From positions 1 to 54,689 of the forward strand of contig OY288173.1 in NCBI GenBank assembly GCA_958439195.1: 54,689 bases of DNA. The letters are read 5' to 3'. Below, in pieces: positions 42,588-50,233 of this stretch (position 1 is its first letter; each line of letters begins with the position of its first letter). This DNA is from an uncultured Paracoccaceae bacterium. GTDB taxonomy: Bacteria > Pseudomonadota > Alphaproteobacteria > Rhodobacterales > Rhodobacteraceae. The translations under genes were made by a program, and so were the position numbers. The notes beneath the pieces are model-generated. The model was not told where the DNA came from. It saw nothing but the letters and a program-made list of their open reading frames with translations, and did no database searches.

Positions 42588-42820
42588 TGCTCCGCCATTC
42601 TTTTTACCGTAGGGCGCATTATCGCAAGGGGCGTTTTAATTACTATTAATGCAACCTTACCGTGTTTGGTTCCACAGTGACAACTGAATTGCTGCGCCAG
42701 ATCGTAGCGTAAATGGCACAAACTGTATCCATTTGCATGCAAACGCAGAGAAAACCGGGGCAGCTATCCTGATCTTGCGACTTGCAACCGCTTTCAATTC
42801 GATAGAATTAGGTCCACCCG
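42588..42820. other. Non-coding stretch with an AT-rich promoter-like region
   Basis: Unusually AT-rich around 42635-42660 for this genome. On the minus strand GATAAT (42618-42623) could be a -10 element for the response regulator 35 bases downstream; no clear -35 is seen. No gene is visible. Confidence 0.45.
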
Positions 42821-42864
42821 CAGTCGGCCCTCAGTCGGCCCTCAGTCGGCCCTCAGTCCACCCT
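42821..42864. repeat. 11-bp tandem repeat next to tRNA-Leu
   Basis: Three exact copies of CAGTCGGCCCT (42821-42831, 42832-42842, 42843-42853), then a fourth with two differences (CAGTCCACCCT, 42854-42864). The array lies six bases beyond the 3' end of the tRNA, in its transcribed-downstream region. Copy number could vary by slippage. Confidence 0.85.
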
Positions 42865-42870
42865 CAACCC

Positions 42871-42956
42871 TGGTGCCCGCGGCGAGAGTCGAACTCGCAC
42901 GGCCTTTCGGCCTAGGGATTTTAAGTCCCCTGTGTCTACCATTCCACCACGCGGGC
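42871..42956 (-). tRNA. tRNA-Leu (anticodon UAA)
   Basis: The minus strand folds as a class II tRNA. The acceptor stem GCCCGCG pairs with CGCGGGC, the anticodon loop CTTAAAA gives anticodon TAA, a long variable arm contains GGCC-GAAA-GGCC, the T-arm carries GTTCGAC, and CCA is encoded at the 3' end (42871-42873). It reads the rare codon UUA (and UUG by wobble). A promoter-like 13-mer shared with xseA lies 36 bases upstream. Confidence 0.97.
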
Positions 42957-42991
42957 GCGCCGGGCCTTGCGCCTGACTAGCAACTCGGCGG

Positions 42992-43004
42992 GCCAAGGGA
43001 AAGC
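42992..43004 (-). promoter_or_regulatory. Promoter-like 13-mer upstream of tRNA-Leu
   Basis: Minus-strand GCTTTCCCTTGGC followed by CTAGTCAGG (42971-42979), identical in its first part to the motif at 992-1004 before xseA. The distance of the CTAGT element to the tRNA 5' end (about 15-20 bases) fits a -10 box. Confidence 0.5.
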
Positions 43005-43076
43005 CCACGGCCATCGTTCCACTTTGCCCGCCGCCCCGATCCGGCTATCCTGCCGCTACAGCCAAGGGAGGTTTTC

Positions 43077-43760
43077 ATGTTTCACCCCCGACCCCTCGCC
43101 CTCATCGCGCTTGTGATCGGCGTGGCCACCGGTGCCGTGGCGCAAACCACCACCGACCTTCTGCCGTTTACCGCGCGGGGCAATGAACCCTTCTGGTCGC
43201 TTGCCATCGGCGCCGAAGGCAGCAGCTATACGGATATGGAAGGCGTCACCCTGAACGCGCCCTACAGCGAACCGGTATCCGAGGATGGCACCCTCACGTT
43301 TAACACCGCCGCAGGCCCGCTGCGCCTGACACAAACCCCCTGCCGCGACAGCATGAGCGGGATGGTCTACCCCTACACGGTCACCCTAAGCCGTGATGGC
43401 ACAGATTTGCCCGGTTGCGCTGGCGATCCCGCGCGCCTTCTGGCGGGTGATTGGACCGTGACCAGCCTTGACGGCACCGCTTTGCCCAAAGGCGCGGATG
43501 TCACCATCACCTTTGATGCCGGGCGCGTCGCCGGCCTTGCCGCCTGCAACCGCTATACCGGCAGCTATAACCTTACGGGCGAAGGGTTGACGTTCGGCCC
43601 CTTGGCAGGCACCCGCATGGCGTGCCCCCCGCCCTTGATGGAAACCGAATCCGCAGTCTATGCCGCCTTCGCCCGCATCACGCAATTCGACATCGGCCCC
43701 GATGGCGCGCTTCTGCTGCAATCGGATGAGGCGACACCCCTCTTCACCGCAATCCGCTAA
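43077..43760 (+). CDS. META domain-containing exported protein
   Basis: A 227-residue protein with a signal peptide (MFHPRPLALIALVIGVATGA, cleavage near AVAQ). It has an N-terminal domain of the COG3650 type (FTARGNEPFWSLAIG, QTPCRDSMSGMVYPYTVTL) and a C-terminal META/HslJ-like domain (LLAGDWTVTSLDGTALPKG, GLAACNRYTGSYNL, TRMACPPPLMETESAVYAAF). The META domain is linked with heat-shock or novobiocin-related HslJ and with envelope stress; the biochemical role is unknown. The cysteines could form periplasmic disulfides. The ribosome-binding site AGGGAGG precedes ATG 43077. Confidence 0.87.
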   Translation: MFHPRPLALIALVIGVATGAVAQTTTDLLPFTARGNEPFWSLAIGAEGSSYTDMEGVTLNAPYSEPVSEDGTLTFNTAAGPLRLTQTPCRDSMSGMVYPYTVTLSRDGTDLPGCAGDPARLLAGDWTVTSLDGTALPKGADVTITFDAGRVAGLAACNRYTGSYNLTGEGLTFGPLAGTRMACPPPLMETESAVYAAFARITQFDIGPDGALLLQSDEATPLFTAIR

Positions 43761-43782
43761 CCTCCTTGCCGCAGCGCGGCAA

Positions 43783-43812
43783 TTGACACTGCCCGCAGCC
43801 GGGTTCCATATG
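43783..43812 (+). promoter_or_regulatory. Possible promoter of the CoA-transferase genes
   Basis: A consensus -35 TTGACA (43783-43788) is followed 17-18 bases later by CCATATG, a weak -10. It lies 55-30 bases upstream of the scoA start, in the 82-base spacer after the META gene. Confidence 0.4.
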
Positions 43813-43842
43813 TTTGGCAAAAGTTTGCGGGGAGCCAAACGC

Positions 43843-44547
43843 ATGAAGAAAGTCTTTCCCAGCGCCGATGCCGCGCTGGATGGTGTCCTGTTTGATGGCA
43901 TGTTGATCGCCTCTGGCGGGTTCGGCCTTTGCGGCATTCCTGAACTGCTGATCGCCGCCATCCGCAAGGCCGGGACCAAGAACCTGACCGTTGCCTCGAA
44001 CAACGCAGGCGTCGATGGGTTCGGCCTTGGCGTCCTGCTGGAAAGCCGGCAGGTCAAGAAAATGATCTCGTCCTATGTGGGCGAAAACGCCGAATTCATG
44101 CGGCAGTATCTGTCGGGCGAGTTGGAGCTGGAATTCAACCCGCAAGGAACGCTGGCCGAACGGATGCGCGCGGGTGGCGCGGGCATCGGTGGGTTTTACA
44201 CCCGCACCGGCGTGGGCACCGTCATTGCCGAAGGCAAGGACGTCAAACAGTTCAACGGTCAGGACTACATCCTGGAAACCGGAATCGTCGCCGACCTGTC
44301 CATCGTCAAGGCGTGGAAGGCCGATCCGTCGGGCAACCTTGTGTTCCGCAAGACGGCCCGCAACTTCAACCCGCCCGCCGCCACCTGCGGCAAGATCTGC
44401 GTGGCCGAGGTCGAGGAAATTGTCCCCCTCGGCTCGCTCGATCCTGACGCAATCCACCTGCCGGGCATCTATGTCCACCGCATCGTGCAAGGCGAACACG
44501 AAAAGCGCATCGAACAGCGCACCGTCCGCAAGAAGGAGTCCGTGTAA
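43843..44547 (+). CDS. scoA: 3-oxoacid CoA-transferase subunit A
   Basis: Alpha subunit of succinyl-CoA:3-ketoacid (acetoacetate) CoA-transferase, used in ketone body, PHB or acetoacetate breakdown. The 234-residue product has the CoA-binding glycine loop ASGGFGLCGIPELLIAA, LTVASNNAGVDGFGLG, GGFYTRTGVGTVIAEGK and VFRKTARNFNP. ATG 43843 follows GGGGAG. Its stop TAA overlaps the ATG of the B subunit by one base, ensuring equal synthesis. Confidence 0.95.
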   Translation: MKKVFPSADAALDGVLFDGMLIASGGFGLCGIPELLIAAIRKAGTKNLTVASNNAGVDGFGLGVLLESRQVKKMISSYVGENAEFMRQYLSGELELEFNPQGTLAERMRAGGAGIGGFYTRTGVGTVIAEGKDVKQFNGQDYILETGIVADLSIVKAWKADPSGNLVFRKTARNFNPPAATCGKICVAEVEEIVPLGSLDPDAIHLPGIYVHRIVQGEHEKRIEQRTVRKKESV

Positions 44548-45173
44548 TGTGGGATCGCAACCAGATGGCCGCCCGCGCCGCACAAGAGCTTCAGGATGGC
44601 TGGTATGTGAACCTTGGCATCGGCATCCCGACGCTGGTGTCGAACTACATCCCCGAAGGGGTCGAGGTGACGCTGCAATCGGAAAACGGGATGCTCGGCA
44701 TGGGGCCCTTCCCGTTTGAGGGCGAGGAAGACGCCGATCTGATCAATGCAGGCAAGCAGACCATCACCGAACTGCCGCAGACCGCCTTTTTCGATTCCGC
44801 CCAGTCCTTCGCCATGATCCGTGGTGGCAAGATTGCGATGGCCATCCTTGGCGCGATGGAAGTGGCCGAAAACGGCGATCTGGCAAACTGGATGATCCCC
44901 GGCAAGCTGGTCAAGGGCATGGGCGGCGCGATGGACCTTGTCGCCGGCGTGGGTCGTGTGGTGGTGGTCATGGATCACACCTCGAAACACGGTGAATCCA
45001 AGGTGCTGCAATCCTGCACCCTGCCGCTGACGGGCAAGGGCGTGGTGAACCGCATCATCACCAATCTGGGCGTCCTCGATGTCGTCCCCGGCGGGTTGAA
45101 GATCGTCGAACTGGCCGATGGCGTGACCGAGGCGGAACTGCGCGCCGCGACAGAGGCGACCTTGGTCAATTGA
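44547..45173 (+). CDS. scoB: 3-oxoacid CoA-transferase subunit B
   Basis: Beta subunit with the catalytic glutamate that carries the covalent CoA intermediate, in LQSENGMLGMGPFP. The 208-residue product also shows YVNLGIGIPTLVSNYI, RGGKIAMAILGAMEVAENGD, GMGGAMDLVAGVGRVVVVMD and NRIITNLGVLDVVPGGLKIV. It forms the enzyme together with subunit A and ends the operon; a long inverted repeat follows its stop. Confidence 0.96.
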   Translation: MWDRNQMAARAAQELQDGWYVNLGIGIPTLVSNYIPEGVEVTLQSENGMLGMGPFPFEGEEDADLINAGKQTITELPQTAFFDSAQSFAMIRGGKIAMAILGAMEVAENGDLANWMIPGKLVKGMGGAMDLVAGVGRVVVVMDHTSKHGESKVLQSCTLPLTGKGVVNRIITNLGVLDVVPGGLKIVELADGVTEAELRAATEATLVN

Positions 45174-45179
45174 TCCCCC

Positions 45180-45220
45180 ATGCGCGGGCCGGGTGCCAAC
45201 GCGCCCTGCGGCCCGCGCAT
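45180..45220 (+). terminator. Long-arm hairpin after scoB
   Basis: ATGCGCGGGCC (45180-45190) pairs perfectly with GGCCCGCGCAT (45210-45220) around 19 bases, six bases after the scoB stop. No T-run follows, so rho-dependent termination or mRNA end protection is more likely than a classic intrinsic stop. Confidence 0.5.
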
Positions 45221-45420
45221 TTACGACCTGCACCTGTGGTGCATCGGCCAAATCACCCCATCAATGGCGCTGCACGACAAAAGCACGGCCACCCAGAACG
45301 GCCACCCAAAAAAACCAACAACCTGATTACATTCCCTTTTCTTTTGCATCGCCTCTGCCCTGCCTCGTATACATGGGTTAATCCGCTCAGACAGCGTGGC
45401 GGAACGAAAGCAGGCACAGC

Positions 45421-48081
45421 ATGATCACGCCCATCAAAGCGTTCTGGTCATCCCTCGAAAATCACGGTGACAGGACCGCGCTGATCGGCAGCGGGCATTG
45501 CCTGACATATCGCAGCTTGGTGGCAGAGGCCGAGGTGTGGACCACCTCCGCCCGCACCCTGTTGCCCATGACCGTGACCCGCCCGCTGGTCGCGCTGGAA
45601 ATGCCGCGCAGCATCGCGGCCATCACAGCCTATGTCGGCTGCCTGCGTGCCGGATGGCCCGTCATCCTGCTGGCCGAGGCAGAGGCCGACCGTCACAGCG
45701 CCATCCTCACCACCTTTGCGCCAAACCTTGTGGTAACCGGCCCGGATGCAACGCCCACCCTTGCCGATCCCACGCAGGCCGCCTTTTGCGATGATCTTGC
45801 CGTGCTTCTGTCCACCTCCGGCACCACAGGGGCCAGCAAACTGGTCAAGCTGTCGGCGACCAACCTGCACTCCAACGCCCGCGCCATCGTCGAATACCTC
45901 GGTGTTCGCCCGGATGACACGACGATCACGACCCTGCCGCTGCACTATTCTTATGGCATGTCGGTGCTGCACACCCATCTTTTCACCGGCGCGCGGCTTG
46001 TCATATCCGATGCGGCCCTGACCGACCCTGATTTCTGGTCGCTGGCCCGCCAGCATGACATAACGTCGCTGGCGCTTGTCCCCACCCAGTTCGAGGTGTT
46101 GAAGAAAACTGCCTTCGACGATGCGACCCTGCCCCGTCTGCGATACATGACGCAGGCCGGGGGGCGGCTGGATGCGGACATAGCCCGGCATTTCGCCCAG
46201 CGCGCAGGGAATCGGGGCTGGCAGATTTTCCTGATGTATGGCCAGACCGAGGCCGCCCCACGCATGGCCTATCTGCCCCCCAACCTTGCCGGGGTGCAGC
46301 CTGACGGGATCGGCCAGGCCATTCCCGGCGGGCGGTTGTGGATCGAAGACCCGAATGGCCAAAAGATCACCACGCCCCACACGGCAGGTGAACTTGTCTA
46401 TCAAGGCCCCAACGTGATGATCGGCTACGCACAGACCCGCGCCGACCTTGCCACCCCACGCATGACCGATATCCTGCGCACCGGCGATATCGCCCAGCAG
46501 GATGGCACGGGCCTGTTCCGCATCGTCGGCAGGCAAAGCCGTTTCGTCAAACTCAACGGCCTGCGCATCGGCCTTGATGATGTCGAACGCACCCTGCGAC
46601 AGGACGGCCACCGCGTCCTTGCCTCTGGCGATGATACCGGGATCGTCCTGTTCGTCGACGGCCCCACCGGAACACTGGCCGCAGATCTCGCCACGCGCTT
46701 TGGCCTGATGCAATCACAGGTCCACGCCACATCGCTGACCGATCCGCCGCTGCTGTCGTCGGGCAAGGTGGATCATGCCCGCCTGCGCCTGATGGCGGCT
46801 GACATCATAGCCACCGCCGCCCCGAACCCCGATGGGCGCGGTCTGTCAGACACCCTGACAAAGGTTCTGCGCACCCCCGACATCAACCCGGACCTGACAT
46901 TCCGCGACCTTGGCGGCGACAGCCTTGCGTATCTAGAGGTCGAACTCTTCCTCATGAAAACCTATGGTCATGTGCCGGACAATTGGGATGAAACGCCCAT
47001 CGCCATCCTTGAAGGCCGCCTCACGACCGCCGCGCCAAAGACACGGGTCACCTGGCAAAGCATCGGCATCGACGTGCCGATCCGCGTCTTTGCCATCATC
47101 TGGGTGATCATGCTGCACACCACGCCCATCGGGAATGGCGGGGGTGTTTTTGCGCTGACCATGCTGATCGGCCATTCTCTGGCTCGCCATCAACGCCTTG
47201 CCCTGCAAACGGGGCGGGTGTGGCGCGTGCTTGATGCCATGCTCCGCCCGATCCTTGTTGCCTATTTCGCCCTTCTCGTCCTGATGCTGGCAAAGTTCGA
47301 CATCAGTTGGAAATGGTTTGCATTGATCGCCAATTTCCCAGCGGCCTTTGATCGGATAATCCAGCCTGACCTGTTCTTCCCTTACTGGTTCGTGGCGGCC
47401 TATGCGCAGGTCATCCTGCTTGTGGCCCTTCTGTTCCTGTTGCGCCCGGTTCGCACCCAGGTGGCCAAAGACCCCTTCCGCGCCGGACTGGTGGCAACCG
47501 CCGTTCTGACCGTGATCCTGGCCTTCCTGCCGGATTTCGGCCTTGGCGCGCGATTGATCCGGCTGCCACACGGGATGCTGCAACTTGTGGGTATCGGATG
47601 GTGCGTGGCCTTCGCCGTGACACGGCGGCAGAAACTGGCCGCCCTTGGACTGATCTTCGGCTCTTACCTGCTGGTCTGGCTTGAAACCGGGATCACAGTC
47701 CAAGAGGCGATCCTGGGCACGCCGCTGCTGCTGCTTCTGGTGCCGCGCGTGCGCCTTCCGGCGCTGATGGCGCGCGCGCTGATGCAACTGGGGGCGCTGT
47801 CCCTGTACATCTATTTGCTGCATGTTCCGGCAATCTACGTGGATTGGTACTTCTTCCACGATACGATCGGGCTTTTCCTGTCCACGGTGGTTGTCAGCGT
47901 GATCGGAGCCTTTGTCATGCGCAGCCTTTTTCGCAGGCTGGCCAACATGGCACAGCCAAGGCTGGCACGTCTCCGGCATCGCGGCCAGCCGCCCTTGCAG
48001 CCCGCCCCCATACCCCCCACTATGCCCCTGTCGGCACCCGTCACCCCACTTGCGAAAGGCCCACCCCCCAATGACGCATGA
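45421..48081 (+). CDS. Adenylation domain, carrier domain and membrane acyltransferase-3 fusion
   Basis: An 886-residue three-module protein. Residues about 8-455 form an ANL adenylation domain: P-loop STSGTTGASK (131-140), LPLHYSYGMSVLHTHL, YGQTEA (273-278), LRTGDIAQQDGTGLFRIVGR and catalytic Lys449 in SSGKVD. Residues about 470-535 form a phosphopantetheine carrier with FRDLGGDSL (Ser501). Residues about 545-850 are a multi-pass acyltransferase-3-like membrane domain, with its early-helix histidine His566 in IRVFAIIWVIMLHTTP, about ten hydrophobic helices and a Pro-rich tail. The expected logic is to activate an acyl or amino acid, load it on the carrier and transfer it through the membrane domain to an envelope acceptor. 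Substrate and acceptor are unknown. The start follows AAAGCAGG closely; the stop overlaps the next gene. Confidence 0.88.
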   Translation: MITPIKAFWSSLENHGDRTALIGSGHCLTYRSLVAEAEVWTTSARTLLPMTVTRPLVALEMPRSIAAITAYVGCLRAGWPVILLAEAEADRHSAILTTFAPNLVVTGPDATPTLADPTQAAFCDDLAVLLSTSGTTGASKLVKLSATNLHSNARAIVEYLGVRPDDTTITTLPLHYSYGMSVLHTHLFTGARLVISDAALTDPDFWSLARQHDITSLALVPTQFEVLKKTAFDDATLPRLRYMTQAGGRLDADIARHFAQRAGNRGWQIFLMYGQTEAAPRMAYLPPNLAGVQPDGIGQAIPGGRLWIEDPNGQKITTPHTAGELVYQGPNVMIGYAQTRADLATPRMTDILRTGDIAQQDGTGLFRIVGRQSRFVKLNGLRIGLDDVERTLRQDGHRVLASGDDTGIVLFVDGPTGTLAADLATRFGLMQSQVHATSLTDPPLLSSGKVDHARLRLMAADIIATAAPNPDGRGLSDTLTKVLRTPDINPDLTFRDLGGDSLAYLEVELFLMKTYGHVPDNWDETPIAILEGRLTTAAPKTRVTWQSIGIDVPIRVFAIIWVIMLHTTPIGNGGGVFALTMLIGHSLARHQRLALQTGRVWRVLDAMLRPILVAYFALLVLMLAKFDISWKWFALIANFPAAFDRIIQPDLFFPYWFVAAYAQVILLVALLFLLRPVRTQVAKDPFRAGLVATAVLTVILAFLPDFGLGARLIRLPHGMLQLVGIGWCVAFAVTRRQKLAALGLIFGSYLLVWLETGITVQEAILGTPLLLLLVPRVRLPALMARALMQLGALSLYIYLLHVPAIYVDWYFFHDTIGLFLSTVVVSVIGAFVMRSLFRRLANMAQPRLARLRHRGQPPLQPAPIPPTMPLSAPVTPLAKGPPPNDA

Positions 48082-48358
48082 CATCCTGCGCGAACATGGC
48101 ACAACCAAGGGCCGCTATGTCATCCGCCAGAACGGGCAAGAGGCGGAATTGACCTATTCCATCACAACCCCCACGCTGATCATCGCGGATCATACCGCCG
48201 TGCCCGACAGCTTTCGCGGCACCGGTGCCGGTCTCGCGCTGGTCTCCCGGCTGGTCGAAGATGCGCGCGCCGAAGGCGTCAAGATCATGCCGCTTTGCCC
48301 CTTCGTGAACGCCCAGCGCCGCAAACACCCCGAATGGGCGGACGTCTTCGCCGTTTAG
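48071..48358 (+). CDS. Small GNAT-like N-acetyltransferase (YidJ/COG2388 type)
   Basis: A 95-residue protein matching the short GNAT group. The core is a beta-hairpin YVIRQNGQEAELTYSI, then IIADHTAVPDSFRGTGAGLA and LVSRLVEDARAEGVKIMPLC with PFVNAQRRKHPEWADVF. The acetyl-CoA loop SFRGTGAG corresponds to Q/RxxGxG/A. Its ATG lies inside the end of the acyltransferase fusion gene (11-base overlap), so the two are translationally coupled. It may modify a substrate or protein in the same pathway, but these small GNATs are widespread and the target is unknown. Confidence 0.87.
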   Translation: MTHDILREHGTTKGRYVIRQNGQEAELTYSITTPTLIIADHTAVPDSFRGTGAGLALVSRLVEDARAEGVKIMPLCPFVNAQRRKHPEWADVFAV

Positions 48359-48359
48359 G

Positions 48360-49244
48360 TCAATTGCTGGCCGATATGATCCGAAACACGCAAGGATCGC
48401 TGACCACCTCAGGCGGCGTCAGGCACAGGCCTTGCGCCACCTGCCACGCCGCCAGAACCTTGGGCACATAATCCCGCGTCTCCGCATAGGGCGGCACACC
48501 CCGGTTGGCCTTCACCGCGCCCTCGCCCGCATTATAGGCTGCGATCACCATGATCGGGTCACGGTCGAAATGCTTCATCAGCCAATCCAGATAGGCCACA
48601 CCGCCCTTGATATTCTGCACCGGGTCCATCGGATCGGCCACGCCAAACCGTTCCGCCGTCGCCGGGATAAGCTGCATTAATCCCTGCGCGCCCGCATGGC
48701 TGACCGCATCCGCCTGCCCCGCGCTTTCCGCCGCCATTACCGCCAGCACCAGGGCGGGCGACACCTCTGTCCCCACGGTCGCCTTCAACAACTCTACCCC
48801 GAACTTGTCCGCCAGCTCCTGCATGTCCTGCAAACGCGGCGCCCGCACCGCCTTGCCACCCGGCCCCTGCGTCAGCGTGGCCAACGCCAGCGGGAAACGA
48901 CCTGACACATCCTCGATGCCCACCGGCACCGTTTCCCAGAACCAGGCAAAGGCCGCCTCCGGCTGCGGCACCGGCCCCAGGGCCGGCTTGGCGGCTTCGG
49001 TCCCGCCTTCGACCGGCGGCAGGTCGGGCACCACATGCGGCGCGCTGGTCTTTGGCAACGCCGCCAGAAGCCGCGCCTGTTCCACCGGGTCGATCTGCAC
49101 CAACCCGCGCACGCCCGGTGGCCGCTCTCCCACTTTTACCCGCTTGAACGTGAAATCACGCGCCGCAGGCAACCCCTCGCCCACTACGGCAACAGGATGC
49201 GCGAACGCCATCAGCGCGATCATGATTACTGCCCGGAATCGCAT
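48360..49244 (-). CDS. Lytic transglycosylase (SLT domain)
   Basis: Periplasmic peptidoglycan-cleaving enzyme, 294 residues. It has a signal peptide (MRFRAVIMIALMAFAHPVAV), a Pro/Ala-rich middle and a C-terminal SLT domain with catalytic Glu173 in VMAAESAGQADAVSHAGAQG followed by LMQLIPATAERFGV, and VAYLDWLMKHF and IAAYNAGEGAV. It is convergent with the GNAT gene and divergent from the pilus genes. It might open the wall for pilus assembly, but a general wall-turnover role is equally possible. Confidence 0.93.
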   Translation of the reverse strand: MRFRAVIMIALMAFAHPVAVVGEGLPAARDFTFKRVKVGERPPGVRGLVQIDPVEQARLLAALPKTSAPHVVPDLPPVEGGTEAAKPALGPVPQPEAAFAWFWETVPVGIEDVSGRFPLALATLTQGPGGKAVRAPRLQDMQELADKFGVELLKATVGTEVSPALVLAVMAAESAGQADAVSHAGAQGLMQLIPATAERFGVADPMDPVQNIKGGVAYLDWLMKHFDRDPIMVIAAYNAGEGAVKANRGVPPYAETRDYVPKVLAAWQVAQGLCLTPPEVVSDPCVFRIISASN

Positions 49245-49616
49245 CTCTGCCGGATGCCTTTCCTGTCTGTAACTGCCTCATTATCGCCAACTATCTCGCA
49301 AAACCGCCTTCCGCGCCACTCCCGCCCCGAAAAAACGTGGCGAAATCGCCAAAATTGCCAGCCAAAAGAATCTAAACCCACCCGAAAGTATATCGGCAGA
49401 AACTTTGTTTATCGTGATTTCAAATAGTTAGGGCTTGGTGAACGAAAAAATGAGATGTGGCCGAAAATGCCCATTCGTGACCCAACTGCCGCCACGATTC
49501 AGGGGCCATATACCCTCATACCGAACGGAAGACGGCACGGAACGAAACGTCCGACAGACCCCGGCACGGTTGTGAGCAAGACCTGTAACCTGAATCTGAA
49601 CCAAGGGAATACGACC
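49245..49616. other. 372-base leader and promoter region upstream of the pilus genes
   Basis: No gene is recognised. It is AT-rich at 49375-49450, where the flp promoter is likely, and includes a small stem GGCG-AAAT-CGCC (49339-49350). The flp reading frame stays open upstream to 49455, but the predicted residues there do not resemble a prepilin, so ATG 49617 is the start and a ~150-200-base untranslated leader is inferred. Confidence 0.55.
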
Positions 49617-49814
49617 ATGAAAATGCTGAAACTCTTCAAGAACTTCAAGAACGACGAATCCGGCGCTGTGACCGTTGACTGGGTCGTTCTGACCGGCGCC
49701 GTCGTGGCCCTGGGCATTATCATCTCGCAGACGATGGGCGACGCGATCACCACCGCTTCGGGCAACGTTGCCGCCGACGTGATCACCAACTCCGACAACA
49801 GCGATGCGCCCTGA
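49617..49814 (+). CDS. flp: Flp-type IVb prepilin
   Basis: Major pilin candidate of a tad pilus, 65 residues. It has a basic leader MKMLKLFKNFKNDESG cut after Gly16 by a prepilin peptidase, then a hydrophobic helix AVTVDWVVLTGAVVALGIII, and a short hydrophilic end (NVAADVITNSDNSDAP). Position +5 of the mature protein is Asp21 rather than the usual glutamate, followed by Trp rather than Tyr. The start follows AAGGGAA. A strong hairpin lies just downstream and may increase the stability of this transcript over the later genes. Confidence 0.92.
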   Translation: MKMLKLFKNFKNDESGAVTVDWVVLTGAVVALGIIISQTMGDAITTASGNVAADVITNSDNSDAP

Positions 49815-49841
49815 TCGTCTTTGACGGCAGCGCTATCAACA

Positions 49842-49869
49842 TGCGGCCAGGTCGAAAAGCCTGGCCGCA
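49842..49869 (+). terminator. Hairpin between the two prepilin genes
   Basis: TGCGGCCAGG (49842-49851) and CCTGGCCGCA (49860-49869) pair around an eight-base loop, 28 bases after flp. No T-run follows immediately. It may act as partial terminator or as RNA-stabilising stem giving excess major pilin. Confidence 0.6.
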
Positions 49870-49954
49870 CGTGCAAAAAAGGCCGGAAACGAGTGACAGA
49901 TTATGCCAGCGGCGGGGAGATCCCTCCAATGGGTTTGCGAAGCGGAGTTCGGAC

Positions 49955-50149
49955 ATGACCGACACCAAGGCCACTAGTTTTTCCTGCGGTTCCTTCCTGC
50001 GTGATGAGGATGGGGCCGTGACTGTTGATTGGGTCGTTCTGGCGGCCGCCGTGTGCCTGCTGTCGATCCCCCTGCTTGCGGTGATCAAATCCTCCACCCA
50101 AACGGCAACCACCAACATCGCCGAAGACGTGGTCGCCGCGACAGATTGA
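49955..50149 (+). CDS. Second Flp-like prepilin or pseudopilin
   Basis: A 64-residue protein sharing DGAVTVDWVVL with the first pilin. The leader MTDTKATSFSCGSFLRDEDG is cut after Gly20, giving a mature AVTVDWVVLAAAVCLLSIPL helix and a tail STQTATTNIAEDVVAATD. It contains two cysteines (one in the leader, one in the helix) and fewer basic residues than the first pilin, so it may be a minor pilin. It lies 140 bases after flp and 84 bases before cpaB, in the usual pilin position of the locus. Confidence 0.85.
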   Translation: MTDTKATSFSCGSFLRDEDGAVTVDWVVLAAAVCLLSIPLLAVIKSSTQTATTNIAEDVVAATD

Positions 50150-50233
50150 ACGCTATCGCCCCGAACGGCATCCGTTCCCGGCCCCAAACCCAACCCGCCC
50201 GCAGTGGCGCGGAACACATCGAGGCAAAGAACA

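Noticed and set aside
42821..42956. Integration site of a mobile element at tRNA-Leu
   Set aside because: The adjacent repeat is an 11-bp tandem array, not a copy of the tRNA 3' end, and no integrase or foreign-looking gene lies on either side.
45448..48108. Two long minus-strand frames opposite the adenylation/acyltransferase fusion
   Set aside because: Codon bias and motifs support the plus-strand protein; the opposite frames are Gln/Gly/His-rich and featureless.
49455..49616. N-terminal extension of the Flp pilin
   Set aside because: The frame is open but the residues do not resemble a prepilin leader; ATG 49617 has a good ribosome-binding site and gives a normal leader.
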